Assembly (NCBI GenBank): GCA_032717465.1
Contig: CM064732.1
Location: 31,598,638 to 31,662,637, forward strand
Direction of reading: 5' to 3'
Source: Coenobita brevimanus
Taxonomy: Eukaryota; Arthropoda; Malacostraca; Decapoda; Coenobitidae
DNA: 64,000 nt
Position 1 is the first letter of the stretch. Each line of letters starts with the position of its first letter. Positions 42,040 to 53,929 of this stretch are shown here, piece by piece. Below the pieces are notes generated by a model. That model made no database searches and had not been told where the DNA came from. It saw only the letters and a list, made by a program, of their open reading frames with translations. The translations under genes were made by a program, and so were the position numbers.

Positions 42040-45000
42040 CCTGGGGGGTAGGGGGATTTTCAAGAATACTCCCCCAGTATCCCTGCTTGTCGTAAAAGGC
42101 GACTAAAAGGGTTGGCGGAGGGTTAGTGCCTCTCCCCGGAAAACAACTAACTAAAAAAACAAACAAGAAGCCTCGGACAGGGACTGACCAAACGATGACG
42201 ACCCAGGACCGGACAAAGGACTTGGTAATGAGTACATGCAATGTAAGAGGAGCGAATGATGAGGTGAAAGCGAGAGAGATTGTCCAGGTGCTTGAGGGTG
42301 CGAAAGTGGATGTATGTGGAATAACTGAAACAAAATGGAGAGGAGAAAGTGTGGGAGAATGGGAGTATGGATGGGGTATATGTGCAGGAGTAGATGAGAA
42401 TGAGAGGGCAAAGGAAGGAGTGTGTATAGTTGTGAGTAAAAGATGGAAGAAGTGCATAAGACAGTATGGATCAGTTGGGTCAAGGATTGTGTGGGTAAAG
42501 TTGAAAGTTGGAATACAAATGTGGGCGATTGTGTGTGTATATGCGCCAACGCAAGATCGTGCTAGAAGAGTGAGAGAAGAGTTCTGGACAAATGTGGAAG
42601 TGTGCATGGAAAAGTTTGGAAGGAATGAGAGAGTGTTTTTGATTGGTGATATGAATGGTAAAGTTGGTAATGTGAAGGTGGATGGAATAGTTGGTGAGTG
42701 GGGTGTGCCTGCTGAGATAGATGAGAATGGGAGTGCGTTAGTGGACATTTGTGCTGGGAGGGGGTTGGTGATAGCCAATACCCTCTTCAGGCATAAAATG
42801 ATCCACAGGTATACATGGCGAGTGATGAGAAGGGTGGGTGGTGAACTGAATGAAAGGAAGGCAATGATTGATTATGTGTGTGTGGATGAAAGGATGCGAA
42901 GATGTGTAAAGGATGCAAGAGTGTATAGAGGTTGGGGGAGTGGACTTTCTGACCACTACTTGGTGGTGGCCAGAATTAGGATCCAAGTAAGATGGAAGAA
43001 TAGAAGAAGGGAAAGACGAGAGGAAGGAGTAGTTGCAAGGACAGTGGAAAGGTTACAAGAGGATGAGAAAAAGGCAGAGTATAAGAGAGAAGTGGAGGAA
43101 CGATTGGGCAAATATGAATTGGAGCGATGGGAGACGTGGAAGGTGTGTGTAAGATATTTACAGAAGAAATATGTGCAGCATGTGATGTGGTGTGTGGAAG
43201 GAAGAGAAGACGGAGGGGGGTGCAAGGAACAGCGTGGTGGACTGAAGAGGTGAAACAGGCAGTGGCACAAAAGAAGAAAGCATACAATGAATGGATGAGA
43301 AAAGGGGCGTGGAAGAAGTTGAGAGGCGGAAGAGAGAGTTATATGTGGAAAGGAAGAGAGAGGTGAAAAGATTAGTAAGAGAGAGTAAGAAGAGAGTGGA
43401 TGAGGAATTTGGAAGGAATTTGAGTGTAAAGTGGAGGGACTGTAAGAAAATGTTCTGGAGAGAAGTGAAAAGAGTAAGACAGGGTGGAAGTGAAGTTAGC
43501 AGGGGAGTGAAAGATAAAAATGGTAGATTACTAGTGGAGAAGGGAGAAAAAGTGAGCAGATGGAGAGAACACTTTAAGGAATTGTTGAACGTAGAGGATG
43601 GAAGTAATGCGAGTATAAGTGGCTGGGGAATGGCTGGGAGAAGGAGGGAGGTGAGAAGACAGGAAGAAATCAGTAGGATAGAAGTTGTGGAAGCAATGAA
43701 GAATGTTAAATCGGGGAAAGCCCCAGGAATTGATGGACTGTGTGGCGAAATGCTGAAGCATGGGGGAGAGATAGTAGTAGAATGGATATAGAAGATGTGC
43801 AGATTGGCCTGGGAGGAAGGTAGAGTCCCGGAGGATTGGAAGTCAGGTATAATTATTCTCTTGTACAAAGGAAAGGGGGAAAAAGAAGTGTGTGGTAATC
43901 ATAGGGGCATTTGTCTTCTTAGTATAATAGGAAAAGTGTATGGTAGGATACTTATAGACAGAGTTAGAGAAAGAACAGAGAAATTAGTTGGAGAAGAACA
44001 GGGAGGCTTTAGGAAGGGAAGAGGTTGTGTAGATCAGATATTCATTCTTAGATCTTTAGTGGAAAAGTTTCTAGAGAAGGGAAAGAAGTTGTATGCGGCT
44101 TTCATGGATTTGGAGAAAGCATATGACAGGGTGGATAGACAAGGATTGTGGAAAGTGTTAAGAATATATGGAGTAGATGGGAAGTTGTTGAATGCTGTGA
44201 AGAGTATGTACGATGGTGCGAAGGCTGCAGTGCGTGTGGATGGTGAACTAAGTGAATTTTTCTCTTTGAGAGTTGGTTTGAAACAGGGATGTGTCATGTC
44301 TCCATGGTTGTTCAATCTGTACATGGATGGGGTAATAAAAGAGGTACAAGGTAGGGTAGTGGATGTTGGAGTGGCCGTGGTGAGAGAGGATAGTGTTTGG
44401 AAACTCCCTGTACTGTTGTTTGCAGATGATACTGTGTTGTTGAGTGAAGACGAAGGGGAGCTGCAAGGTTTGGTGGATGAGTTTGAGAGAGTGTGTAAGA
44501 AACGGAACCTAAAGGTGAATGTAGGGAAGAGTAAAGTAATGGTCTTTGAGAGAGGTGAAGTTAGTGAATGTACAGTGAGGTTGGATGGTGAGGAACTGGA
44601 AAATGTGAGTACGTTTTAGTATTTGGGTAGTGTGATGAGTAAGGATGGAGGTTTGGAGGGTGAAGTGCTTGAAAGGGTACAGCAGGGAAGAAAGGTTGCT
44701 GGTTCCTTGAAAGCAGTGATAAGAAACAGGGAAGTGAGCATGGAAGTGAAAAAGTTACTACATGACAGTATTGTGATACCAACTCTAACGTACGGAAGTG
44801 AAGCTTGGACATTGTTGGAAGGACACAAGTCAAGAGTGAGAGCAGTGGAAATGAGTTATTTAAGAGGAGCCTATGGAGTCACGTGGAGAGACAGGCTGAC
44901 GAATGAGGATATAAAGGAGCGTTGTGGTGTGGATGTGGATGTGATAGGAAGCGTTATGAGGAACACACTGAGGTGGTTTGGCCATGTGGAGAGGATGGAG

Positions 45001-45226
45001 GGTGAAAGACTGACGAAGAGAGTGTATGTGAGTGAGGTGGAGGGGGAATGAGGGAGGGGGAGGCCGAGGATGAGATGAAGGGATGGGGTGGAGAGGTATA
45101 TGATAGAGGGGGTGTGAGTTGGGAGCAGGGCAGTGAAAGGGCGGGGGACATGGCGACTTGGAGGCGATTTGTTTGTGGCCACCCCAAACGGGATTGAGGC
45201 GTCTGGCAATAGATAGATATATATAT
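42038..45226 (+). mobile_element. RTE-like LINE, copy B
   Basis: The endonuclease frame is 42126-43253 (375 codons, all catalytic motifs present). The RT frame is 43291-45051 with stops at 43789-43791, 44617-44619 and 45049-45051. The first two stops and both frameshifts are shared with copy A. The third differs because of a change in the GGGGGAA run near 45047. The 3' end reads GAGGCGTCTGGCAATAGATA, then TA. It is not an independent insertion but part of duplication unit B. Confidence 0.9.
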
Positions 45227-45648
45227 ACTCTATAAAGGCTTTTTTCAACTAGCTCTTGTGGCAGTTATCAGTTTTAGTTATGTATCTGAACTGCAAGATA
45301 CTCGTATACAGCAACTCAAAGTGATTCAGCCAGAGCGAAAATCCGGGTAAAATTTTCCCACAATCACACAGGTACTTTTTTTTTGGGGGGGAGGGGGGCA
45401 CCAAGGTACGCTTATGTAATGCTATATTTGCCATTATGCCGTTTAATATATTCGTTACTGCTACAAAGTGCCATATTCTGTGCTGGCATGCAATGGAGCG
45501 CAGTAACTGAATGAATGCCGTTAAATATATTAGTTACTGCTACAAAGTGCCTTATTCTGTGTTGGCATGCAATAGAGCACAGTAACTGAATGAATGCATC
45601 AGACACTTTCTGCTACACCTATGGGCTCTTTACACTTGAAAGCCTGAA
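45227..45648. repeat. Spacer with 79-bp tandem duplication, copy B (45439-45596)
   Basis: Same as 38249-38670, with a different T/G homopolymer composition at ~45375-45395. Confidence 0.8.
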
Positions 45649-46999
45649 AAACCTATTGTAAGGAATATTATAGGAGCTTACAAACATTACTCCAAATGTT
45701 CTGCTGGTGATCAGGTCATGAAGTGGGCACTCCATATAGCACGCAAGGCTTGTGTAAGCCACATGAATGAATGGATGCGTGGTAAACGGCCATAAGTTAT
45801 GCCTTCCGTCATGCCATAAATTTGGCTAGAATCAAAGGATCACTGTACTGACTGCTACTTTTACCTTACTATCACCAAAGGGTATTCAGTGAAAACCCTG
45901 TCCAAGATCAAGTATCCTAACGTACCTTCTGCTCTTTGGCCAGTACCCCATGGCCCTGAGCTTCCAGTTCCAAATCCCCCATTAAGTACCGCAAGTGAAT
46001 CAGAATCTTGTGAGGAGGATAGATGAATGGATGCCGAATTTCAAGAAGATTTAGAAAGCAAGGAGCCGCACCTCATCAGTCAGGTAGTGTTGCATGACCT
46101 TATAAGAGACCTTAACCTGCCCAAGGAAAAATATGAATTCCCTGGATCTCGACTCAAGCAATGGAACCTGCTACAAGATGGAATTTGTACTACCACTTTC
46201 CGTCATAGCACGATGAGATGTCAAAGTACATCAAGATGAGCGACACACTTTGTTTCTGTTATGATGTATCGTTAATGCAATATCTTTGTAAGTCTGATCT
46301 TTATCAAACAGGAGAATGGTGGTTGTTCATAGATTCTGGCAAGAATACAGTGATGACAGTCCCTCTTCATGATGGTAATAAGCTTCCTTCTATCCCAATT
46401 GCACATGTTCATGGGTTGAATGAAAGTTATGAAACTATGAGTACTATTTTTACTGCCACTGACTTCAAAACACACCAGTGGAACATCTGTGGGTACCTGA
46501 AGGTGATTTCCTTGTTTCTAGAACGTCAGCAAAGATATACAAAACACATGTGTGGTCTCTGTTCATATGACAGCAGAGCAGAGGCTAAACAATACACACA
46601 AGACAGAAAGATACGATTGAAAAGTTCAACTGTCTTCACAAACCTCTTGTTGACCCTGAGAAGCTATTTTTCCCTCCACTTCATTTGAAACTTGGCTTGA
46701 TGAAGAAATTTGTAAGGCCATGGATCAAATTGGTGCTACTTCCACTGCTTGCTCACGAAGTTCCAGGGCATTGTATCTGACGCCAAAGTAAAGGCAGGTG
46801 TTTTCAATAGCCCTCAGATTCGTCTTATACTCAGTGATCAGGATTTTGTAAAGAACCTATCTGAGCTGGAAAGGGCTGCCTGGGAGAACTTCGTGGTTCT
46901 TACCAAGAATCACCTAGGAAACTTTCGAGCACCGAATTATGAGGAGCTAATGGACATGATGTTGAAGAGTTACCATGCGCCCGGTACTTAAATGTCACT
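45649..46999 (+). pseudogene. Repeated arthropod gene family, copy B (5' part)
   Basis: Open pieces are 46027-46239, 46218-46688 and 46749-46991, the same as copy A except for one base near 46990. The sequence reaches AAATGTCACT and is then interrupted by the LTR element with duplication of CACT. The reading frame continues at 53353, which demonstrates that the LTR element landed inside this gene-like unit. Confidence 0.65.
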
Positions 47000-47785
47000 T
47001 GTTACATAGCCTATGATTTCATCATCCTTTGTGTAATTTGAACGCACAGTATGCTGCATGTTTGATCACGAGCGTGTTCTGCCTCAGTCCCCTTTCTACC
47101 GTTATAGTAGAGTAAGTCGTCCTTTCTGTTGTTCAGAGCAGGATTGTCAGCTCTTTGTCCCCTATGGCTTCATTTGCGCATCTTTCTTACAAGTTGTATC
47201 AAGCTCTGCTGGCCCCTATGTAATGAGCTCAGTCTCTGCATTATTGCCACTTAGATCTACTCCTCATTTTGTTCACATCTCTGTCCTCCCCTGTACAGTT
47301 ATTACTGGGAGTGCTCAGGAAGTCTCCAACCATCTAGCAGCTGTGTGTGATTTGAGTATAACTGTTGCTGCATTTTTTCTTGTACTGTGTAGCATAAGGT
47401 TAATTCTTAGGCCTAGTAAGGTTTTTGTAATTTATGTAGGGTTCTTGTTGTCAGCCATCATTAATAATATTTTGTATCTGTAATAATATATCTGGCATTC
47501 ACTGAGTATTATCTGGTATCTCATTTTAACAGGGCTGACTTAGATAAATTTACTCATGCTAATTTCGTGTTAATAGAGGCTATTGCAGTTAACCATATAT
47601 TTAACCTGTTTTTTGCCATTACATTATCCTTATGAGTCCTGAATGTTTTGTTGTTAGTTTGAGCATTAAACTTTAACTTGTAATTTTACCTAACTCTCTT
47701 ATTTTGAACCTGGACCTTTACGGGACAGTGGTGATTTTTAGTATTCTCACTTAAAGTGTACATTATCTTTCTCTGTTCCGTAACA
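47000..47785 (+). repeat. 5' LTR of element 3
   Basis: TGTTACATAGCC to CTGTTCCGTAACA. A 141-codon open frame (47058-47483) with hydrophobic C-terminal stretches is present in all three LTR copies. The four differences from the 3' LTR inside it all change the residue, so I see no sign of selection. Confidence 0.92.
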
Positions 47786-47791
47786 TAAATT

Positions 47792-47809
47792 TGGCGACCT
47801 CTTATCAGG
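47792..47809 (+). promoter_or_regulatory. Primer-binding site of element 3
   Basis: TGGCGACCTCTTATCAGG lies six bases after the LTR. It shares TGGCGACCTC with the Gmr1-like element at 34017-34034, consistent with use of the same (arginine-like) tRNA. Confidence 0.55.
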
Positions 47810-47866
47810 ATATTCAGGATATTATCATAAGGATATTGTTTGATATTTTGTGACTGTGATTTATTC

Positions 47867-49952
47867 ATGATGTCTACTATTACTACACTTGATGAAGCCA
47901 AAGATTTTTGTAAAATGTGCAAACAGTGTGTGATGTAGAAAACAGAACAATGAATGAACTTAAGCTTGTTGCTCAACAATTGGGAATTGCAGTTCACTCT
48001 CATCATTCTAAAGATCAAATTGTTGGCATGATTAATAAAAGCTTGTTTAATGTTACTCCTCCACATGAGCAAACGCAGATTGAATTAGCTAAGTTACAGC
48101 TAGCTCTGCAGGAGGCTCGTGCTAAAGAAGCTGAATTTCAGGCAAATGCTAAGCAGGCGGAGTCTCAGGCACGTATTCAGGAGGCTGAATTTCAGGCAAA
48201 TGCTAAGGAGGCGGAGTCTCAGGCTCGTATTCAGGAGGCACAGATACAGGCACAAATTGAACTTGCCAGGATTCAGGCGGACCATGAGTATCGCATGAAA
48301 CAAGGTGGAACTGGATCATCTAGCTCTGATGATTTTGATGTGGCTAAAAATGTTAAACTTGTCCCTCCTTTTAATGAATCTGATTTAACAAAGTATTTTC
48401 AGTTGTTTGAGAGGGTAGCTACAGGTTTTAATTGGCCCAAAAGTATTGGCCAGTACTCCTTCAAACTGTTCTCACCGGTAAAGCTCAAGTAACTTATGCA
48501 TCTTTGCCTTAGGATCAATGTGATAATTATGATGTAGTTAAGAGCTTGATTCTTAAGGCCTAAGAGCTTGTTCCTGAAGCCTATAGAGTAAAATTTAGGA
48601 CAACTTACAAGCAAGATAAGCAATCCCATGTTGAGTATGCAAAAATCAAAGAAGATCTGTTAGAGCAGTGGTTAAATTCTAAGAATGTGGATTCTGATTT
48701 TGGTAAATTTAAGCAGATGATTTTGCTGGAGGACTTCAAAAGGTGTATTAGTAAAGAAGTAAGCCTATATCTTGATGAGAAAATAGTAGATAATTTGTCT
48801 GATGCTGAAGTTTTAGCTGATGAATATGTTCTCACTCACAAGAGATATTCTAGAGAAAAAGGGAAAGCTGAGAGTAAGTACGTTGCCTCTACTCAGAGTA
48901 CAGGTAACAGGAAAGAGAATAAAGATGATGTTTCTCAGGAAGTAAATACCAGCTTCACCTCTAGATTTCAGAAAAGTAAATGTACTTATTGTAGTAAGCT
49001 TGGTCATACTACGGAGAAATGTTTCAGGAGACAGCGTGATGTGAACAAAAAGGAGTCTTTAAATATTCAGTCAATTGGTCTGGTGTCCACTCTTGAGAGT
49101 TCCCAGAATTCTTTAACTGAGTTAACTGAACCTGCTTTGAGGGGTAACTTAAATTCTCATGATGGAGCTCCTCTTTTGAGCAGTAACGTGGGTGACACTC
49201 TCAAGAGTTCATGTGCTAATTTCCTGTCTGATGGTTTTGTCAGTCCTCTGGACAGTAATGACAGGAATTCAGTTAAAATATATCGTGATACAGGTGCTTG
49301 CCAATCCCTTATGCTGACCAGTGTTCTAGGCTCTAATGTTAATTCCTCTGATGAAACTGTAATCTTACAAGGTGTAGGGAATAATTACTTCTCTGTCCCT
49401 CTGTGCAGAGTGAATTTAGAGTCTGGTTTTGTTAATGGTTCCGTTATGGTTGGGTTGGTTGAGACACTCCCAATGTCAGGTGTAACTTTCTTACTTGGAA
49501 ATGATATTGGTGGAAGTCAAGTGTGTCCAGCTCCTCAGTTGTCTAGTGAGCCAGTGGCTGCGGCCCAGGATTGTGATGTCCCTGATGTGTTCCCTGCATG
49601 TGCTGTCACTAGGGCTAAGTCTAAAGTTACTGGTGACTTAGAGGATAATGATGATGATGATGTTATCCTAGCTGACACTTTTCTTGCTAATTTGGACCAC
49701 TCACCAGATGAGGCAGTACCCCGTAGTGTTGATAATTTGTCTCGTCAAGAGTTGGTTGAGTTGCAGGTTGCTGACCCTGAGTTGAAAGGTCTAGCTAACT
49801 CTGCTTGCAGTGAGGAAGAGTCAGCTGGTGCTTCTACTTGTTATTATATAAAGTCAGGAGTACTTATGAGGAAGTGGAGACCCCCAACAGCATCAGCCGA
49901 CTGTGAATGGGAGGTTATACATCAAGTTGTCATCCCTCGTGTTTGTAGGTAG
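47867..49952 (+). pseudogene. gag: Gag-protease of element 3
   Basis: It starts at the ATG at 47867 or 47870. It has a coiled coil with repeated AKEAEFQANAK/ESQARIQEA units (~48120-48280). A capsid-like KLVPPFNESDLTKYFQLFER (~48354) is followed by a one-base deletion in the A-run near 48437 and by stops near 48511 and 48562 shared with copy A. The open frame resumes and covers 48687-49952 (421 codons). It contains one zinc knuckle CTYCSKLGHTTEKC (~48981-49022), a protease with canonical DTGACQS (~49288) and FLLGNDIGG (~49490), and then an acidic linker. It ends in TAG at 49950-49952, after which integrase continues in the same frame, so gag and pol were originally one frame. Confidence 0.88.
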
Positions 49953-52505
49953 GATATCATTAGAGTGGCTCATGATTCCAGTTTGGCAGGACACCTTGGA
50001 GTGAGGAAGACTGTGGCACGCATTTTGAAACACTTCTACTGGCCAGGTATCTTCAGGGATGTTTCCTGGTATTGTAAGTCTTGTCACACCTGTCAAGTTG
50101 TGGGGAAGTGTAATCAGACCGAAAAGGTTGCACCTCTAGTTCCCATTCCTCCTTTTGAGGCGCCATTCACCCGTGTGTTGGTGGATATTGTGGGCCCTCT
50201 TCCTAAGACTTCTTCAGGATTTTCTTATGTGTTGACCCTGATTGATATGGCTACTCGTTATCCTGAAGCCATTCCACTTAGAAATATCTCAGCAAAGAAC
50301 GTGGTTAAGGAAATGCTAGGGTTCTTCACAAAGTTTGGTCTGCCCAAGGAGGTAGTCAGACCGGGGAAGTAATTTCATGTCAAACGTTTTCAAGTAGTCT
50401 CGGAAAGAGTTGGGCATCACCCAGATCACGTCTTCAGCTTACCATCCCCAGACCCAAGGAGCGTTGGAGAGATATCATCAAACACTCAAATCGATGCTCA
50501 AGAAATACTGTTTGGAACATCAGAAAGACTGGGATAAAGGTCTTCCATTTGTTGTATTTGCTGCAAGAGAATCTCCAAATGAATCACTGGGCTTCTCACC
50601 TTTTGAACTACTGTTTGGCCATGAAGTAAGAGGACCCCTTAAGTTACTTAAGGAATGCTGGCTGTCGGAGGAAGATGACGTCAACCTGCTGGAGTATGTG
50701 ATGAAGTTCAAAGAACGGCTGTCCACTGCTTTACAGCTGGCGAGAGAGAATTTAGGAGCTGCTCAGGAGAAGATGAAGACTTGGTATAATAAGAAGTCTA
50801 GGTTACGCCACTTTCAGCCAGGAGATCAGGTTTTGGTTCTGCTACCAGTGCATGGGCAACCTCTTCAAGCCAAGTTTAGTGGTCCTTATTTCGTGGAGAA
50901 GAAACTCAGTGATGTCAACTATGTCATCGCCACACCAGATCGTAGAAAGAACAAGCAACTATGTCACATCAACATGCTAAAGTTATATCACAGGCGGGAA
51001 GAAAATAATCCAGTCTGCACTGTAGCTGTTCCACCCGAGTCTGAAAGTGAAGCTCTCCCATGCAGTATGAGCCTGAGTGATAGTTTGGGGAAGAATCCTG
51101 ATATCATGAATGATCTCCAGACTAAGCTTTCTCATCTACCTCCCAAGGAAAGGCAGGAGTTTTCGGCATTACTGCAGGAGTACCCGCAAGTGTTCCGTGC
51201 TACTCCAGGAAGAACCACTGTGTTGATGCATGATGTCGATGTTGGAGACGCAAAGCCAATTAAATTGCCTCCTTACCATGTGAACCCAGTGAAAGTTCCT
51301 CTCATCCAGAAGGAGCTTGGCTACCACAAGATGATTGAGCCCTGTCAGAGCGAGTGGAGTTCTCCTGTCACTCTGGTCCCTAAGCCGGGTGGGTCACAGC
51401 AGCTTTGCATCGACTACAGACGTGTCAATCAGATAACCAAAACAGACATTTACCCTCTCCCTCGCGTGGAAGATTGCATAGACAAGATTGGAAAGGCTAG
51501 GTACATAAGTAAGTTTGATTTGTTAAAGGGATACTGGCAAGTACCTATGACTGAACGTGCTAGGGAGATCTCATGTTTTGTAACACTAGGAAAGACTTTT
51601 GCATGTTCTGTAATGCCATATGGTATGAAGAATGCACCAGCCACATTTCAGAAGCTCATGAATGTTGTAACAGAGGGTTTGGCAGGGTGTGTTGTTTATA
51701 TTGATGATATATTAATCTTCAGTGACAACTGGAAAGATCACCTATGCCATGTCAGTAAATTTCTTGAGCGTTTGGTTCAGGCTAATCTTGTAGCTAATTT
51801 ATCAAAGTGTGAGTTTGGTCAAGCTAAAGTTCAGTACCGTACCTTGGGTATGTAATTGGTGATGGACATGTTGCACCACCAGGAGCTAAGGTTCAGGTTA
51901 TAAGTGATCTTCCCAGACCTAAAAGTAGGAAAGAGCTACAAAGATTTTTGGGAATGGTAGGTTATTACAGGAGATTTGTTCTTAACTTTTCTATTCTTGT
52001 ATCACCACTTACAGACCTACTGAAAAAGGGAGTTAAATTTGTCTGGACCGATAACTGTGAATCCTCTTTCAACAAACTTAAAGCTATCCTATTGAGTCAG
52101 CCAGTGCTCGCTACTCCAAATTTTGCTAAGCCTTTTAAGATGTCTGTTGACGCAAGTGAAACAGGAGCTGGGGCTGTTTTGCTGCAAGAGGATGATCAGG
52201 CTATTGAACACCCTGTATCTTATTACAGTAAGAAGTTCACTCCACCTCAGAAGAACTACTCAACTATTGAGAAAGAGCTTTTGGCCTTGATTTTGGGTTT
52301 ACAGCATTTTTCATTTTATTTGTGTTCTGGTTTTGACCCCATAGTCATTTATACCGATCATAACCCACTGAAATTCCTTAGTAAGTTTAAAGATAAAAAT
52401 CAGAGATTAACAAGATGGAGTCTACTTCTTCAGGAGTGTTCATTAGACATACAACATGTCAAGGGGAAAGAAAATGTTATTGCAGATTGCTTATCTAGAC
52501 TTTAG
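49953..52505 (+). pseudogene. pol: Integrase, RT and RNase H of element 3, with frameshifts
   Basis: Integrase N-terminus 49965-50372: HHCC motif in VAHDSSLAGHLGVRKT and CKSCHTC, and catalytic aspartate in VDIVGPLP. A small deletion near 50345-50358 shifts the frame just before the second aspartate (DRG, 50359). A TAG follows at 50395-50397. Open 50410-51855: the catalytic glutamate in QGALERYHQ, GPYF, then reverse transcriptase with FDLLKGYWQVP, MPYGMKNAPATF and YIDD. A 5-bp tandem repeat GTACC (51834-51843) shifts the frame. RNase H resumes at 51948-52505 with VDASETGAGAVLL, EKELLAL, TDHNPL and NVIADCLSRL. Integrase clearly precedes RT. Confidence 0.92.
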
Positions 52506-52566
52506 ACAGATTGTTTTAGAGTAATAAGAAATTTCCTTTGTAAATTTCTTTTTCTTTGTGGGGAGG

Positions 52567-53352
52567 TGTTACATAGCCTATGATTTCATCATCCTTTGTG
52601 TAATTTTAACGCACAGTATGCTGCATGTTTGATCACGAGCGTGTTCTGCCTCAGTCCCCTTTCTACCGTTATAGTAGAGTAAGTCGTCCTTTCTGTTGTT
52701 CAGAGCAGGATTGTCAGCTCTTTGTCCCCTATGGCTTCATTTGCGCATCTTTCTTACAAGTTGTATCAAGCTCTGCTGGCCCCTATGTAATGAGCGCAGT
52801 CTCTGCATTATTGCCACTTAGATCTACTCCTCATTTTGTTCACATCTCTGTCCTCCCCTGTACAGTTATTATTGGGAGTGCTCAGGAAGTCTCCAACCAT
52901 CTAGCAGCTGTGTGTGATTTGAGTATAACTGTTGTTGCATTTTTTCTTGTACTGTGTAGCATAAGGTTAATTCTTAGGCCTAGTAAGGTTTTTGTAATTT
53001 ATGTAGGGTTCTTGTTGTCAGCCATCATTAATAATAATTTGTATCTGTAATAATATATCTGGCATTCACTGAGTATTATCTGGTATCTCATTTTAACAGG
53101 GCTGACTTAGATATATTTACTCATGCTAATTTCGTGTTAATAGAAGCTATTGCAGTTAACCATATATTTAACCTGTTTTTTGCCATTACATTATCCTTAT
53201 GAGTCCTGAATGTTTTGTTGTTAGTTTGAGCATTAAACTTTAACTTGTAATTTTACCTAACTCTTTTATTTTGAACCTGGACCTTTACGGGACAGTGGTG
53301 ATTTTTAGTATTCTCACTTAAAGTGTACATTATCTTTCTCTGTTCCGTAACA
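52567..53352 (+). repeat. 3' LTR of element 3
   Basis: 786 bp, TGTTACATAGCC to CCGTAACA, preceded by GTGGGGAGG. It differs from the 5' LTR at about eight sites, so the insertion is older than that of the 27561-35010 element. Confidence 0.92.
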
Positions 53353-53650
53353 CACTCAAGATACATTTCTTCCATTCTCATTTGGACTTCTTTCCATTTA
53401 ATCTTGGCTATGTCAGTGATGAACATGGCAAAAGGTTTCACCGGGAAATTGCCATAATGGAGAGCAGATATCAAGGCCGATTCAATCCAAACATCATGGG
53501 CCACTATTGTTGGACTTTACAGCGTGAAAGTAATTGCTTCTACAAACACAAAACCAGAGTGCAGAAGCACTTTTGATGAGCAAGGGTCTTGTAATAATGT
53601 TTTGTATATATCGGTTTGTGCTTAGTATGTGATACAAAATAAAAACTTTA
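53353..53650 (+). pseudogene. Repeated arthropod gene family, 3' part after the LTR element
   Basis: Starting from the duplicated CACT, the frame reads HLDFFPFNLGYVSDEHGKRF then REIAIMESRYQGRFNPNIMG and YCWTLQRESNCFY, and ends in TGA at 53574-53576. An AATAAA at ~53638 follows as a possible polyadenylation signal. Together with 45649-46999 it forms one unit split by 6.35 kb of retrotransposon. The function is unknown. I recall the VSDEHGERFH/MEKRYQG motif from many arthropod uncharacterised repeats. Confidence 0.65.
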
Positions 53651-53854
53651 AGTTTAATATTAAATTTTTGTGGCAATTTGTAGACTTATTGCACGCTTGA
53701 AGGAATTTTCCCACACCTATGGTGTACTACATCAAAGGTACGTGATAGCCAAATGCTTGGATCAAATTAGAAACTGGGGGTATCAAATTAGAAAGAGTTG
53801 AGAATAAGTCAGAACCATTTTGGTTGTTGACTAGTGTTGTCGTTGTTTTTGTGA
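53651..53854. other. No gene recognised
   Basis: AT-rich 3' flank of the pseudogene. Confidence 0.5.
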
Positions 53855-53912
53855 TGATGATGATGATGATGATGATGAAGATGATGATGATGATGATGAT
53901 GATTATTATTAA
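53855..53912. repeat. (GAT)n microsatellite
   Basis: About 17 GAT units with one GAA, then ATT/AAT. Confidence 0.95.
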
Positions 53913-53929
53913 TAGTAGTAGTAATTTCA

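Larger units (their letters stand above)
42038..48948 (+). repeat. Tandem duplication unit B (~6.9 kb)
   Basis: Second copy of 35060-41973. Differences seen include GAAAGCG for GAAAGAG (42270), GATTGGTG for GACTGGTG (~42640), two changes at ~43845-43858, a G-to-T change near 45053 that ends the RT frame earlier, and one-base length changes in T, G and A runs. Confidence 0.93.
47000..53352 (+). mobile_element. Complete but decayed integrase-first LTR retrotransposon (element 3)
   Basis: 6,353 bp on the plus strand. LTRs 47000-47785 and 52567-53352 (786 bp each) differ at about eight positions by eye. CACT precedes (46996-46999) and follows (53353-53356) the element, a 4-bp target duplication. 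The primer site is TGGCGACCTC at 47792 and the purine tract GTGGGGAGG at ~52558-52566. The coding order is Gag, protease, integrase, reverse transcriptase, RNase H, as in the element at 27561-35010 but with clearly different sequence and LTRs. Several stops and frameshifts make it inactive. Confidence 0.93.

Noticed and set aside
47058..47483. 141-codon open frame inside the LTR of element 3 (also at 40080 and 52625)
   Set aside because: All four differences between 5' and 3' LTR copies within it change the residue; no domain; likely chance, though hydrophobic segments are present.
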